The notes: generated from the letters alone by a model not told the origin. Counted from the first letter of the stretch, positions 45,668-57,417 are shown. The stretch: 64,000 nt of DNA from Lepas anatifera (GCA_034440635.1 JAOTON010000897.1:1302001-1366000), one strand, 5' to 3'. Made by a program: numbers and translations.

Positions 45668-45758
45668 GTGTGCAAGGAGGCGCGGTATTACGCCCGGGGC
45701 GGCGGAAAGACGGTCGGCGGCAGCAACGCCGACTGCTGGCAGGCGCCGCGCAACGCCC
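45668..45758 (+). CDS. Candidate internal exon, GC3-rich
   Basis: Taking an acceptor at GTGTGCAAG (about 45677) or slightly upstream, the frame reads EARYYARGGGKTVGGSNADC then WQAPRNARF. It ends at TTTG|GTACGT (donor 45753-45758 region) in phase 1. Almost every third codon base is G or C (TAC, GCC, CGG, GGC, AAG, ACG, GTC, GGC, AGC, AAC, GCC, GAC, TGC), while the other two frames are less biased. The phase fits the 43416 exon (phase 0 out, phase 0 in). Boundaries are approximate, no family is recognised and the acceptor is weak. Confidence 0.25.
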
Positions 45759-46212
45759 GCTTTGGTACGTAAATATAGCGCAGTGAAATCAAACTGACCT
45801 TTTAGCAAAACATAACCATCAAATAACCAACTGTCCTGCTAAATAGGGTTTTGTTGTAAAAGCTAGAGAGTTGCTTGCACTTTATAAAGCAGAGGCATCT
45901 ATTCATTTGTAGGCAATCATTAGTCGGGGATGCCCGCGTGTCGTGATCTATAAGTTATTAGCCGTTTTCACAACGTGAATAAATTCAAATACACCTTGGG
46001 AGTCTTTTGGTAGTTTTTTTACATTTCCCAAGCCAAAAAAACCGGCATTCATTTCAGTGAAACTATATAAGTTAGATAAATATGATCATTCAGAATTGAA
46101 AACCAAGACTCTGAATCCTTGATTGTGAGCTTTTCCTGGCATGACATTCAATAAATAAATCTAAATTAATGGATTTATATTTTGGAAATATCCCAACATC
46201 TTGGGGGTCTGT

Positions 46213-46247
46213 TTGAAAAAACCGACCTCCAGGGTCGGTTTTTTCAA
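46213..46247. repeat. Perfect hairpin
   Basis: TTGAAAAAACCGACC and GGTCGGTTTTTTCAA are exact 15-bp inverted copies with a 5-base loop. Flanked by CTCCCAAG / CTTGGGGG, which echo the element's end sequence. Confidence 0.8.
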
Positions 46248-46505
46248 AAGACTCCCAAGCCTCTAGATCCGGTCTTTTCAGCCTCTAGATTTGTCTGGAG
46301 GGATTTTTAAAGGCTTCCATATGCAGAAGCGAATTTTGAGGTCGGTTACTTATGCACGAGATGCCAGCTTGACGTCACTATCGTTACCAATTTCTTGCCG
46401 CAGTCAGGCAGATACAGTCAGGATACAGTCAGATTCCTATCATACAGATCGGGTGCCAATTAAAGGGGCAGGTGCCCCTCCGATCGAGCATATGCGCCTC
46501 TGGAT

Positions 46506-46733
46506 CATAGGCGGATCCAGGATGGCCGATCGGGGGTACCTTTCCGGGTTGCGCCATCCGGACCAGGGGGGCGCCACTTTTGACCAGAAAAACCTATGAG
46601 GTGGGCACCAAATCAAATCGGTGGCACCGATTTTCACATTCTGGGGGAACCGAAATTCTAGGGGCGTGACCATTTCAGGGGGCGCAGAGGGTCAATCGGA
46701 GGGGCACGTGCCCACCCCCTGGATCCGCCTATG
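46506..46733. mobile_element. hAT-like MITE (CATAGGCGGATCC family)
   Basis: CATAGGCGGATCCAGG at the left and CCTGGATCCGCCTATG at the right are inverted 16-mers. The interior shares GGACCAGGGGGGCGCC and TTTTGACCAGAAAA-type blocks with the copy at 28806-29069 in opposite orientation. Confidence 0.7.
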
Positions 46734-47135
46734 CCCCTGGATGGTTGCGGCGCCGCCTGAAGGGTTGATGGCGCCCCCTGAAATGTCGCCTCCCACCCTT
46801 TCTCCAAGGATGCGAAAATCGGCACCCATTGCTAGGATTTTGGGCCCGCCTGAAATATTTTTCCGGTCAAAAATGGCGCCCCCTGGTCCGGATGGTACCC
46901 TGGGAAGGCATGAACGGGTCCGAGATTACCGATCGGGGGCACCTTTCCAGTGTGCGCCACTATTTGCCTGCAAAACTTTTCAGGTGGGCGCAAAATCCTA
47001 TCGGTGGGCACCGATTCTCGCATTCTAGGGGGGTGAGTGGGAAGCGACATTTTAGGAGGCGCCATTCAAATTTTAGGGGTTGCCGTGACCATTTCAGATG
47101 GCGCCGAGGGTCTATCCTACCCCCACCCCCTAGAT
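46734..47135. mobile_element. Further hAT-like MITE copies, rearranged
   Basis: Two inverted partial copies: GATGCGAAAATCGGCACCCA...GTCAAAAATGGCGCCCCCTGG (46808-46890) and ACCGATCGGGGGCACCTTTCC...GGTGGGCACCGATTCTCGCA (46927-47025). They end CCCCCTAGATCGG. Shares blocks with 28806-29069. Confidence 0.55.
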
Positions 47136-47144
47136 CGGTGTACG

Positions 47145-47640
47145 CGAGGTGACGGAATTAGTGAGGTGGGAGGTGACGGCACTGGTGAGGCGGAGGGTGA
47201 CGGCACTAACAAGGCGGGAGGCGGGAGGCGACGGTGTTTGTGAGGTGCGAGGCGATGGATAGTTGGGGAAGGGGGGGAGACCATGACGCCGTAGACTGCA
47301 CATCGGCTCATCAAACAGTGGAGGGATCTTCTCCGTCGATAGATCGCCGGTGTCACGTTCACGAGTATGGCGAGGACCGACTGAATCAGAGGGGGCCACC
47401 GTTGTTCCAAGGAGCCGCCGCTGGCCCGGGTTGGGCCGTCGCCGCACCTGGTCCGGGTTGGGCCGCAGTTACCCAGGCAACTACCGTTGTCGCAGGCCCA
47501 GGTGGGGAAGCCGCCGCCGCCGAATACCTTCTCACAGTGCCACGACCGGCAAGTTGCCCCGCAATCTCCGGTAGTCGGCCAACTCCATCGGCGATAGCTC
47601 ACCAAACATACTTTGGGGTTTGTAGGTCAACATGGTGAAA
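47145..47640. other. GC-rich segment, multi-frame open, function unknown
   Basis: 47145-47235 is a degenerate GAGGTGACGGCACT(A/G)... repeat. The rest is GC-rich and open in several frames on both strands (up to 162 codons on minus, 134 on plus), as expected of GC-rich low-complexity DNA. No conserved domain or convincing splice pair was seen. It lies inside the 45959-49310 element. Confidence 0.3.
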
Positions 47641-48960
47641 TGGGCAGTGTGTCAGTGAATTTAGCATGGTACAATAATGGTAAAAGCAGTGTACCTCATC
47701 TTCTCACTCTTTGCATAGAATAGTACCATTCATTGTATTTGCCTAGGGTAAATACTCAATAAATTTCAGCTGTAGATGTCTAGATGTGCAAAGCCAAGCT
47801 TGCTGAAGCATGTGGGGTTGATTCACCCAGCATGTCAACCTCAAACTTTGGTTCACATCACTAGAAGCATAGACGCTGGAAACGGGGGGAGCACCTCCCT
47901 TGTTGGCCAACCAGGGGATGTCCCCCCAAATTTTTGGTCCATCATCATTAATGCTGTCAGGTACTAAATATGCTCAAAATTGGCTTTCTCCAGTTAGCAC
48001 CAGCTCGGGTCCGTCCACCCTGTAAAATTCTGTGACAGTGCCCCTGACTAGAAGGGGCACCGATGTGGGGCACCAAGTGACTTGCTGTCACACAGAATTC
48101 ACAAATGATGCCAAAGTTAAGCCTGATACTGCACCACTTTATAGCTTGATACTTTTAAGGTATCAAAGTATGAATCCCAATAGCATGACAAAATGATCAA
48201 CATCAGGAAATTCCTTTAGTTACTTTTTAGTGATCTCAGAAAACCCAGTATCTTTTTGGTAAATGAACAATGCAACCAACAAAGCTACACCATCTTATTA
48301 TGATGAATTAGCATCATTGCCTGTAGGTATATTTTAAAAACAAGGATAATCTGTACATATCCTGTATTTTACTTGGAACCACCTTGCAGCCAATCAAGAA
48401 AAGCCTGACCTGGAATGAAAAACAGATATAGCTCTATTCCAATAATAAGCAAAGTGTTTTGTATTGCTAGTTGCATAGCACACATACCCAAGCAAACCTG
48501 AGAAACCAAGATAAATTATACTTTTCCAGTTGCGCCCACTTCAAGGTAAAAACCGCTTACAGTCAAAACACCCATACCCTGCAATGAGGATACGGGGCGT
48601 CGCCACTTAGTTTTTATTTGGGGAGATGCTCCGCCTAGAAATAGGGGGATAACATGCAGTGGGACAAAAGTTTGGACAAAGTTGTTTGTCTTCAAATGAT
48701 GCTGTTCAAACAGTTCACCAAAAAATTTAGCAAGCCTCAGAATTTGGGTGGATCCACACATTAATTGTAATTGGAATGCAGAAAACTTACATCATTCAAC
48801 CCCAAAAATTTGGCATAATATCCACCCTGATTTACATTTAGGGATTCTTCTGCCTGTCACCCTTTGTTTAGGACACCCTTGCTCGTATGCGAGTTGGTTA
48901 CCTAGGTAATAAACTTTTTATCAATGTAATTGGAAAGTTACCTGAGTATTACGCGAGCAG
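47641..48960. other. AT-rich interior of the 3.35-kb element
   Basis: No transposase, gene or repeat recognised. Confidence 0.3.
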
Positions 48961-51628
48961 ACGTTACCCTAGTCCCTACTCCTTTTGTTTTAAACTTACT
49001 ACGCAGCTAATATAGAAGCTGAGAGAAAAACGATAAGTGAATTGAAGCGACTGGAGTAGCAGGAGTATAACTGATGCAAATTTCGCTCATTATAGGACTT
49101 ATTAAAGTTGAATTTCATTCTATTAAAATCCGCAACACTCAACACAGGCTGCCCGGCGACACTAAAGCATTGCCAGATGTGCCAGATAATTGTACTCAAT
49201 AAATTCCCAAGAGTCTTGTGAAAGTCTGATAAATGGCAGCAATATTACAGTGCTACCAAAAAACTTAGCAAAAAACTCCCAAGGTTTAATTCACGTTGTG
49301 AAAACGGCTATTGTAATTGCTTCTGCCTCTGGGGAGAAGATTGCTGTTTTTGTGGCCAGCTTGCGCCCGGCCGCCGTATCTTGGCTGGATTGGCACACAG
49401 CAACAAATGGGCAGCGAACAGGTTCACCGTAACCGACTGTGAGGGGCGGCCAGCTCCATTAGAGATGCTGGGTGAGGGAATGGCAGTGTTTGAAGCTTTG
49501 TCGTGAATATCATGTTTGCATGATTAATATTTTCAAACACGTAAAGGTGATCCGCAAAGCTCGGTCAAATATACAAAGTTAGATTGAACGTCGGTAGAAA
49601 TAAATTCCAGGTGATAGGGGTGTTAGAATATATTTCAGGTGCTATATTCCAGGTGTCTTGCCTGCAGGACAGGGGCGTGGATTTTTAAAATGATTGGGGT
49701 GCCCGAATTGGAAACAATGGTAATAACCACCATAATAAAAGTCAATATCACAATATAAAGTGTGCGTCAGCCTTCTTACATACCTTTTAGCACGCGCACT
49801 GGAAGGGGCCTCGGAGGCCCCTACCTATTTATCCTGAATGGACGGAGAAGCGCTCGTAGCCGAAAAACTAAAGCCAGCCAAATTTGAGAAAAACAACACA
49901 TCAACAGTGCGTCGATTTGTGAAATAATTTCAAAATTGGTTGAAAATGTTACTACTTACAGGCTTTCAAAGTCAAACTTTCAATTTGACATCGCCACGAT
50001 CGCGCGGTCGGATCAGTTTCCTTCATTGGAGACAAAGTGGTGACGTCATAACGCCATATAAACGGGAAGATGTGTCAAAGTTACCTTACATTAAGTCCAA
50101 GGTCAAATGTCACAGGTCAAGGTCATGCCATCACTTACCTACCATAGGTAAGTTCATACCATCAAGTCATACCATACACACAGAGAATTTTTTAGTACCC
50201 TCTGTACTACTTCAACTCTTTTTTATAACACAGTAGCCTGGGGCTGCTAAGCTAAGTATTAATCCGGGAGTGAAATCGGACACACCAAATAAAGTGATTC
50301 ACCAAAGTACATTTTACAGTGTCAATGTATTTGTCATGTTTTTCACTCTCCAATCGATACTGCATGGACTCCATGGCTATATTAGATTAGAGTACTAACA
50401 ACATGCAAGCAAGAGGTAAGATAACCGTTATCTTAGATCAGTACCCTGGTGGCTCTTCATCCAGTACCTAATTGGAAAAATGAGAGTTTCCTAACACCAG
50501 GTGGTACTACATCTAACATCCAAGTTGGTGTAAGTAACCCCTGATCAAAATTTTGGGTACTTAATCTAGTACCTATTTTGAAAAAGGAGAGTTTTCTAAC
50601 ACCAGGTGGTACTGCATGGAGCATTCATTCGATATGTTCAATCCCCTTTGGAATACTTCGGTGTGAAGACAAAAAATGGCGCCAACTTTAGTGCAATAAA
50701 GGTGGTAGGTTACCCTCTATTGAATTCTTTCTTTGAACCAAGCGACTTTTTGCATCTTCCAGCGCCATTTTCCTGCAGTGAGTGGCAGACGGAAGCTCAG
50801 CCCGTGGAACATTTGGCAAAAGGTGAGAGTTGGCATCTGTTTTGTGATTGAACAGGTTTAGGTGCATTAGGTACCAGTTATCTCTTGACATCCTTTGTGT
50901 ATGGCATCTTCATCATTAGACCAGCCAAATTATAAACGGCGTAATTGTGTATACAAGCACGTCCATGAAACCTAAACTGAAAACATGGTAATGCTTCAAA
51001 GATTATGGTTAGGTAATGCATTTGACTGATTTGCCTGCTTCTGGATTGAATGCAAAATCTGAAGCCCACGTAACTTCCATTAATGAGTTTTTAAAGGTTT
51101 ACATGGAGAAACAATTTCTAGGTAGGTGCTCGGTAACTATAAATAATGTTGAAACTCCAAAAATATTTAAAACTTCCTACGGGGCAGAGATGAGAATTCT
51201 ATTTCTGTAGGGGCATTCTACAATCACCCAGCATTTGTTATTTTAAGATCACATGCTTCTATTCGGCTTCCTGATTCTAAGAAGGGCGTGCTTATTTAGA
51301 AAACAGCTAATAATACAATACAATTATGTTAAACTGTCAGAGTGCCCGTTTTTCTAATTCGAGCACCACCGAATAAAAAATCCTTACCCTTGCTTGTAGC
51401 TAGACTCATAAGCGTAGGTACATACGTCCAAAACATTGGGGATGAAGTTTTATCTTAGAGATATTTATTTTCAGTCAACGCTATTTATCTAATAATTAAA
51501 AATAGTTAATATTGGGGACATGGCCCCTTTGGGGTTCTCTACTCTTACGACTATAGGTAAACTAGGAAATGCCGCTATGTTATCTTTGTGGCTCTTGGTA
51601 TTGTTTTAAATTTGGCCACCCCCAATTA

Positions 51629-52025
51629 TTAACCCGCGCCCCGGTGGGCCTCCGAATCACCTTCGCCCTGGTGATTAAGGGGTTTATGTTATGGGGGGCC
51701 AGAGCTGGTCTTGAATTTTTCGTAAGGCCCCAAGAGTTTGTCTAAGGATGCTCTAAAAAGTTATTGGTGGCCGCCAGAACTGGTCTGGGGAGCCTTTAAG
51801 AGCTTGTCCCGGAGGGGGGGACAGAGTTTATTTCGGAGGGCCAAAGGTTGTTTTGGGAGTCCCCAGATTCGGCCTCGGAGTCCTCCAGAGTTGGTCTCGG
51901 GGGCCCCAAGGCTTGATCCCGGGGTCCAAAAGTTTTTCTCGGGCGTGGGGCAAGATTTTTCCTCAAGGGGCCAAACAATTTTTCTCAGGAGGCCCCCCGA
52001 ATTGGTTTCGAGAGGGGGGGCAAAG
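51629..52025. repeat. Degenerate GC-rich minisatellite, about 30-bp unit
   Basis: Repeats of GGCCCCAGAGTTGGTCTCGG-like sequence with GGGAGTCC/GGGGGCC joints. In one frame this yields PPELVSGA-like repeats. It begins next to TTAACCCGCGCCCCGGTGGG (51630), a family A/C-type terminus fragment. Confidence 0.6.
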
Positions 52026-52241
52026 TGCTTATCCCGAGCCCTGCCGGCGGTGCTGTTTTTTCCTCCTCTCGCCGTTTCAATGCGAATATCTACATCCAAC
52101 TAACCGTCCCGATGATAATGCTCGGGGTAGCTGTTCCTATGTCAATTCTGCATCATTCCCGGCAAACAGAAAGTAGATACCTTTTCAACTTTTTGCGTAA
52201 ATCGAAAGTTTTTGAGATGATGTTCGCGCTTTTCCACTCAG

Positions 52242-52328
52242 GTCTGGCAGTGGCGGCCCGTGCGCCGCGGCCCGCTGGGGCCCGCGACAGCCTCTGACAC
52301 AGACCGCGCTCGTCCGCGCAGGCGGCAG
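52242..52328 (+). CDS. Candidate GC-rich exon, 87 bp
   Basis: A good acceptor (CGCTTTTCCACTCAG, ending 52241) precedes, and CAG|GTAGAA (donor at 52329) follows an 87-bp segment. One frame is open throughout (VWQWRPVRRGPLGPATASDT..., 29 codons, phase 0). A second frame (LAVAARAPRPAGARDSL, then TGA) would join in phase with the exon ending at 45758. It lies inside a transposon-like element, so it might be a captured exon or a chance GC island. No family recognised. Confidence 0.2.
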
Positions 52329-52339
52329 GTAGAAGGGTG

Positions 52340-53180
52340 ACAGTGTTCGTGGTTTGGTCAGCTGATAGCGATCGAAGGGACGATAAGGACACGCATGAAA
52401 ATAAGGAACAATGGCCCAGCCAGCATCTCTAACGCTTGCTTCCTGGAAAACGTCCCCAGACGGCATGGCGACAGCGGCAGGGGCTCGACAACATCAGCAG
52501 GGGCTAATGGGGTGAGAGGGGTGGCCTCAGGTCACCCTCCTTGTATCGTGGTTACGCAGGGGAGATTTACACGCCAAACTTGACATTGTGCCAGGTTCAC
52601 AGCTGGATGTCAAAGGGACAATTTGCCGTGTAAAAGGGTAGCCAACGGATGGGGATGTAAAAGATCCATTGGTAGGAATGGTGCAATTATCCCTATCCTT
52701 TTAGTTCCTTGAATTTTCCTGTAAATTTTATTGAATGCTCAGGTGATTAAAAAAATGAATGACAAAAAACATACACACCCTCTCTCCATGCATGTCTAGA
52801 TTATGACATTTTCTTTTTATTTAGCTATTTCTAACACCACGTCAAAACTCTGTGTCCGAATCCCCCGAAAACATCCATTTGCTATGGATGCCATTTTCTT
52901 TTATCTCAGCCAGGTAGAGCGCATGTCAGTACGGCTAGGCTTAGCGAACCGAGGTGCGATCTTTCCGTCAGTATTCAAGACGAGACTATGCACGAACAAT
53001 CTAAATATGTCAAATTAATTTCCCGAAAATTTATATGTTCACAATGTGTGTAAGCACAATGTAGGGGGGCTACGTCAGTTGTTTTTGCTAGGATATATCC
53101 GACAAGTGACAAGTGGTTTATGTAGATGGCATATCAAACGTCAAAAAGTTTCTTTTCCGCTTTTGAAATGGTCCCATATA
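52340..53180. other. Unassigned interior of the 4.5-kb element
   Basis: No gene recognised. Confidence 0.3.
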
Positions 53181-53385
53181 ATTGTTTCGCCGTTGGGGCG
53201 CCATCCCGCAGCGAATGCATGTGCTCGCTGGCGCGGCCGCCACTCTCAGCGCTCAGGCACCGGCGCCAGGTGCCGGCACCTCCTGTCTGAGGCTGTACCC
53301 GGGACACGGAGCAGGCGGCAGCGCGCCGCGGGTGGCGGCCGCTGTGGTCGGGATGAAACTGCAAGGTTTGGTTAAAATGACTAAT
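53181..53385. other. GC-rich, CpG-rich island, coding status unknown
   Basis: Open on both strands. The plus frame from 53182 includes MHVLAGAAATLSAQAPAPG-like sequence after an acceptor-like CATCCCGCAG (53211) and before CGCCAG|GTGCCG (53270). The minus frame is open as well. It is abruptly bounded by AT-rich sequence. Confidence 0.25.
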
Positions 53386-54330
53386 TTAGGCACACTTGAT
53401 AGGAATTCATATATGAAACTTATACGAACAAGGTGAAAAATGATTGAGGTGTCTTTTGAGACCCTGTAAGGCACATACGACCGCCTACACTTCAAGTTCT
53501 CTATCAGTAAACCAGAGGAGGTTTTTTCAGCCATGCCGGCAGGGCGTGTAACTCCCGGGGTGCCGGCAGAGCGAGGGCTCGAGGGCGCCCCAGAGATGGT
53601 TCCCGTGTCACAAGGAAAATAATAAAGGGATAACACGTGTTTTTTAGCTAAATAAACCTTGAAACAAAGCAAAAAATAGGTAAAAACAGCCAATTTAAGT
53701 CACGTAAAGTCACGTCATACGTTATATTTATTTGTATTGTCTTAAGCCACAGATTCCTTCTCTACATGCATGATGTTGTCAGGTCACTAATACACCGCGG
53801 TGCTAAGTTAGTCTTATTTTGCGCCACTATACGGAACGGTTATAGTGCCACGTGGTGACAAATGCCGGTGCAAAGGCTAATCTCTAGCAGCAAATAGCCG
53901 ACTGTTTGCCTTGCGCGCAGGGCCCGGACGTCGAATCATTTGAAGGATGCTCACACAGAATCCTGAGGAAGCGGGAAGATTTAAGGACGGCTGATTGGTT
54001 TTGGACAGAATTTACTCTCTTTTAATATCCATCGACAATATGCAAGCTGCGAGGTCAGCTCAGCTCAACTGGGGTGCCTTTTTGTAATTTGTAAGATTAA
54101 AAATGTCTAGAAATGACCAGCAGAAACGAATATGAAGCTCATAGTTCTAGAACCAGCTTACTCTCAATTTCAGTGCCATGTATATTTTGTCCCTTGAAAC
54201 TACAAAGCTGTTCCAGTGAGCCGTGGCTGCTTTTTTGTATTGTGCTGTAGGTATATGATTAAAGCTGTGCAGTGTTACCTTGATCGAATTTTTGAATCAC
54301 CTTAAATATACTTCTTCAAGTACCTCTTTG
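53386..54330. other. Unassigned interior of the 4.5-kb element
   Basis: No gene or repeat recognised. Confidence 0.3.
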
Positions 54331-55354
54331 TTTCACGAAGGAGAGTAGGTATTGGATTGTATTGATTGAGTACATTTTAAGCACTACTTTCAGTGCCCTT
54401 CAGACACCTTCGCAGGGTACTAGCGTTAGTACCTAAAATGGAAGTACCCTAGGAGGCCTCATTTTTGGCACGGAACCAAACGGGGGTACTAATTGCAGAA
54501 GTACCCATTTTGGTGTAACTGCAAAAGGGTACTACGGGAAGTACAACCAGCTGTAACAAAAGAGGCGTAGTAAAAGTACTCATGTTATCTGACGAGTACC
54601 AAAAATGTCCGAAAAGCGTTCATAGTATACTGAATTAAGTATCCAGAGAATACTGATTTTTGGCACGAGCAAAGTGTTCCGTGGGGTGTAAATTTTTCTC
54701 TGTGTGAAGGTACCAAAGGTCCATAGGCCATACAATCATACCATCGGTATGATGGTAGCATCACTCACATCACTCATACATGCATACATACTCTCACAGG
54801 TCATTGGGCCCAGTGCTTCTGGTCAAATGACCCAGTCTGGCGTATATTATGTTATGCCGTTATAGTTGAAGTAACTCAATTAAAAGGCCAACATCGAAGG
54901 TCAAGGTCATGGGTAAAGGTCTATCCTTATTTTCCGCCCAACGGCTGCTTTAGTGCTAGTTATAGTGTACATTATAGGGAGTATACCACATTGTGACGTC
55001 ATAGGTCAATGACTTTGATTTACCTTGACCCCAAAGTTCCAGAAAATATTTCTTGCGATCTTCGGTCTATGACGCTGGTCCGCCTTTAGAGTATTGTCAA
55101 GCTTTTCTTACAAAATTGCGGCATTTTCCAATAGGAACCCAGCACGGTCAGGGTTTGACTTTTTATGACCTCGATCGACCTTGAATGTATAAACGTAAGT
55201 GAGAGGAAATTGGTTATAATGTAAATCACTTTAATCCCTTCCCACCTCACAACCGGCATATTTCTAAGCATCTTAAGTTCCGAGATCTCAGGAGGCCTGG
55301 CAGGCCCCCTCCAGTGTGCGTTAGTGACGGACCCCTCTCCAGTGCAGGTGCTAA

Positions 55355-55734
55355 AGGTCACGAAACTAATTCAAAATACTTTGAATAAAAAAACGATAGG
55401 TTAAAGGATGTTTTTAACACCACTTACGCGTTTCATTTGGGATGCTCATGCACCCCCAAAGAGCTAAAAATCCACGCCCCTGCTGCAAGAACACAAAGAC
55501 ATAGTGTACCCCTTTGGGCATTCAGGAGATCTTTGCATGTGTTTCGTCAGGAAATGAAAATATGATTATCAGTTATGGTCATCGGAGAAACTTTCAACTG
55601 CATTAGTTTGAGCTGTGGATACCGCAAAAATAACTGGGACCGAAGACGACAGTAGACCAGGTTTCATGTTACCCATGACCTAACTAATGCAAGCCTGTTG
55701 TGAATATTTGATGTGCTTCTATACATGATGAGGC
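55355..55734. other. Unassigned spacer
   Basis: AT-rich, no feature recognised. Confidence 0.35.
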
Positions 55735-56228
55735 CTGGATGCCGCAGTCGGTCAGCGCGCGCACTCGGCTCGGATTATGCCATTCTGGGGGCCTGTTCGA
55801 TCTGTCAGCACAGTTTTGTCAGCAGGCCATCTTCCCTCTCCTCCAGAAAAGAAACATCCGCGCCACAACCGCCTCTAGTTTGTTTCCAGCAAACGAAACT
55901 GAAACATTTACCATAAAAAATAGTAGGCTGCCACTGTCGAGCTGTTACTGTTTTCCCAGCAGCACTACAGCAGGCCGTCAGCCCGTAAAACCTCTAGGAC
56001 TAGTTCCTGGGTAGAGGCTACAGTCCTGTGACGTAGGCGCAACGCGGCCCACTGATTGGTGCTGACAAAACTGTGCTGACAGATGGAACGGGGTCTGTAT
56101 GTGCAGGCTGTCGTGGGTTCGAGCCCACTCATAGACAGTATTTGGGTTCAATCTTTCCATTCACCCTGCGACGCCATATTACCTCAGCAGTTGGTGCGTC
56201 GTTAAACCCCAACAATTATTATTGTCAT
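55735..56228 (+). mobile_element. tRNA-derived SINE split by a MITE
   Basis: GCCGCAGTCGGTCAGCGCGC (55741 on) is an A-box-like tRNA head. GTGGGTTCGAGCCCAC (56105-56120) is a near-perfect B box. The tail ends GTCGTTAAACCCCAACAATT followed by ATTATTAT, as in the reverse fragment at 41848. A MITE (55801-56083) sits between the two promoter boxes, which would disable polymerase III initiation. Confidence 0.65.
55801..56083. mobile_element. 283-bp MITE with 24-bp perfect inverted ends
   Basis: TCTGTCAGCACAGTTTTGTC (55801) and its exact inverse ending at 56083 form 24-bp perfect terminal inverted repeats. The interior is non-coding. Superfamily not assigned. Confidence 0.75.
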
Positions 56229-56833
56229 TATCCTACTAATGATATTCTAGCTATACCTATTCCGGTTCCGGGCTTTTAGCCGCCTATTGAACTTTAACCC
56301 TTTTGTTCCTAGTGGTCGAGATCTCGACCACCAAAAAGACTTCAGGGCTAAGCTCGCCACAGATTTCCAAATTCGGCAGAGTTCTCTAAATTCCGTTGTC
56401 AGACGAAAGATGGACCAGGCTATCATCACAGCTGCAAAATTTTGTTCTGTCGTGTTTAGGGGGAGTGGGGGGCATATCAAATCTGGACATATCTAACGAC
56501 AGCCTTTGTGGGAAACGGCTACATTTGTTTCTCTCCGGCTATCAAAGAAAGGTCACAATTATTTATTCATTTTTACTTGATGTGGTAGCCAGAGAGTCAG
56601 GCAGAACAACAGTGTTCATTGTTTTACTAGGGCTTCAATTTATCGTGACTTAGAAACGAAGCAGTTTTGGTGGTCGAGTATTCGACCACTAGGAGGATAT
56701 CCGTCAACTAGGTTCAGTCATAATTTGGTTTGGACATTTGGCAAATTTAGAGCCAAATGTGAGCAGGTATTGCAAAAACAGCCCGGTTTTGAACATTTTG
56801 ACATAGGCAAACGTAGGGGGTAAAAGCGACAGT

Positions 56834-56995
56834 CAGTGGTGGATACAAGGGGGGCTAGGGGGCCAAACCCCCTCTCCCCTCGAAATTTCAGAGTACCTAT
56901 GGTAAATACATAGCCAGGGGGCCGATAAGAGGCACTAGTAGGAGAGGTTCAAAACCCCAAGCCCTTCCAGAAATGAAATCCTGGAACCGCCACTG
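56834..56995. mobile_element. hAT-like MITE inside the piggyBac element
   Basis: CAGTGGTGGATACAAGG at the left and CCTGGAACCGCCACTG at the right are inverted ends of the same family as 29691-29991. The flanking 8-mers do not match. Confidence 0.55.
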
Positions 56996-57417
56996 GAGGC
57001 AGGTGATCCGTCTCTCCCTCCGTCGAATTTCCGCCCACCTGAAACGTCATCGGCGCACTTATGAAAATTCGCTTTCCACCCCAACCCTCTTCCTAGGACG
57101 AGAGTACATGCTCCTCTGCGATAATATTTGGACCGTGATGACACCTCCCCTTCCTAGGTTCAGGGGCGTCGCCACGGATATGTCCCGAGGGGAACGGACT
57201 ACGATTTTACTACGATCGGGGGAGAGGGGAGGGCCGGGAAGCGAACCCAAAACTCAAAGCTGTCTCGAAGGGCATTAGAGAGGCTGCAAACCAAGACTTT
57301 GCGTAAGCCCGCGCCTACAAAGGGCAAATAATGTAAAAATATGACTCGAGGCCCACAACTTGGGGCATGTCCCTTCCTGGCTTCCAATCTGAGGGGAGCC
57401 GTCCCCCCCCCCCCGCA

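Larger units (their letters stand above)
45959..49310. mobile_element. 3.35-kb DNA element with long terminal inverted repeats
   Basis: The left end TAGCCGTTTTCACAACGTGA (45959 on, 22 bp perfect) is the exact inverse of the sequence ending at 49310. Homology continues inward through CCTTGGGAGT (46003 and complement near 49275), about 50 bp in all. The flanks could reflect a TA target. No transposase recognised. The interior holds hAT-type MITE sequence (46506-47135), a GC-rich segment (47145-47640) and a hairpin at 46213-46247. Confidence 0.65.
50177..54706. mobile_element. 4.5-kb element with GTACC-rich subterminal regions
   Basis: CACACAGAGAATTTTTTAG at the left and AATTTTTCTCTGTGTG at the right are inverted ends. 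Both subterminal regions (50195-50615 and 54330-54660) are rich in AGTACC/GGTACT motifs. 50463 and 50568 start a 105-bp direct repeat with CTAACACCAGGTGGTACT. It splits a family D element. No transposase was recognised. The interior carries GC-rich islands (52242-52340, 53180-53380) and a degenerate minisatellite (51690-52025). Confidence 0.5.
49797..55354 (-). mobile_element. Family D element, copy 3, split by 4.5-kb insertion
   Basis: The left end TTAGCACGCGCACTGGAAGG (TTAA mutated to TTAG) and GGCCTCGGAGGCCCC match the complement of the copy 1 right end. The right end GCCCCCTCCAGTGTGCG plus CTCTCCAGTGCAGGTG and CTAA (55351) match the copy 1 left end, including its doubled terminus. The internal parts 50095-50175 and 54880-55220 match copy 1. 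50177-54706 is foreign. Confidence 0.65.

Noticed and set aside
47117..47605. 162-residue minus-strand proline-rich ORF
   Set aside because: GC-rich, open on both strands, no domain, and located inside a transposon-like element; kept only as a GC-rich segment.
51738..52103. 121-residue PPELVSGA-repeat ORF
   Set aside because: A degenerate GC-rich minisatellite; open on both strands without independent evidence of coding.
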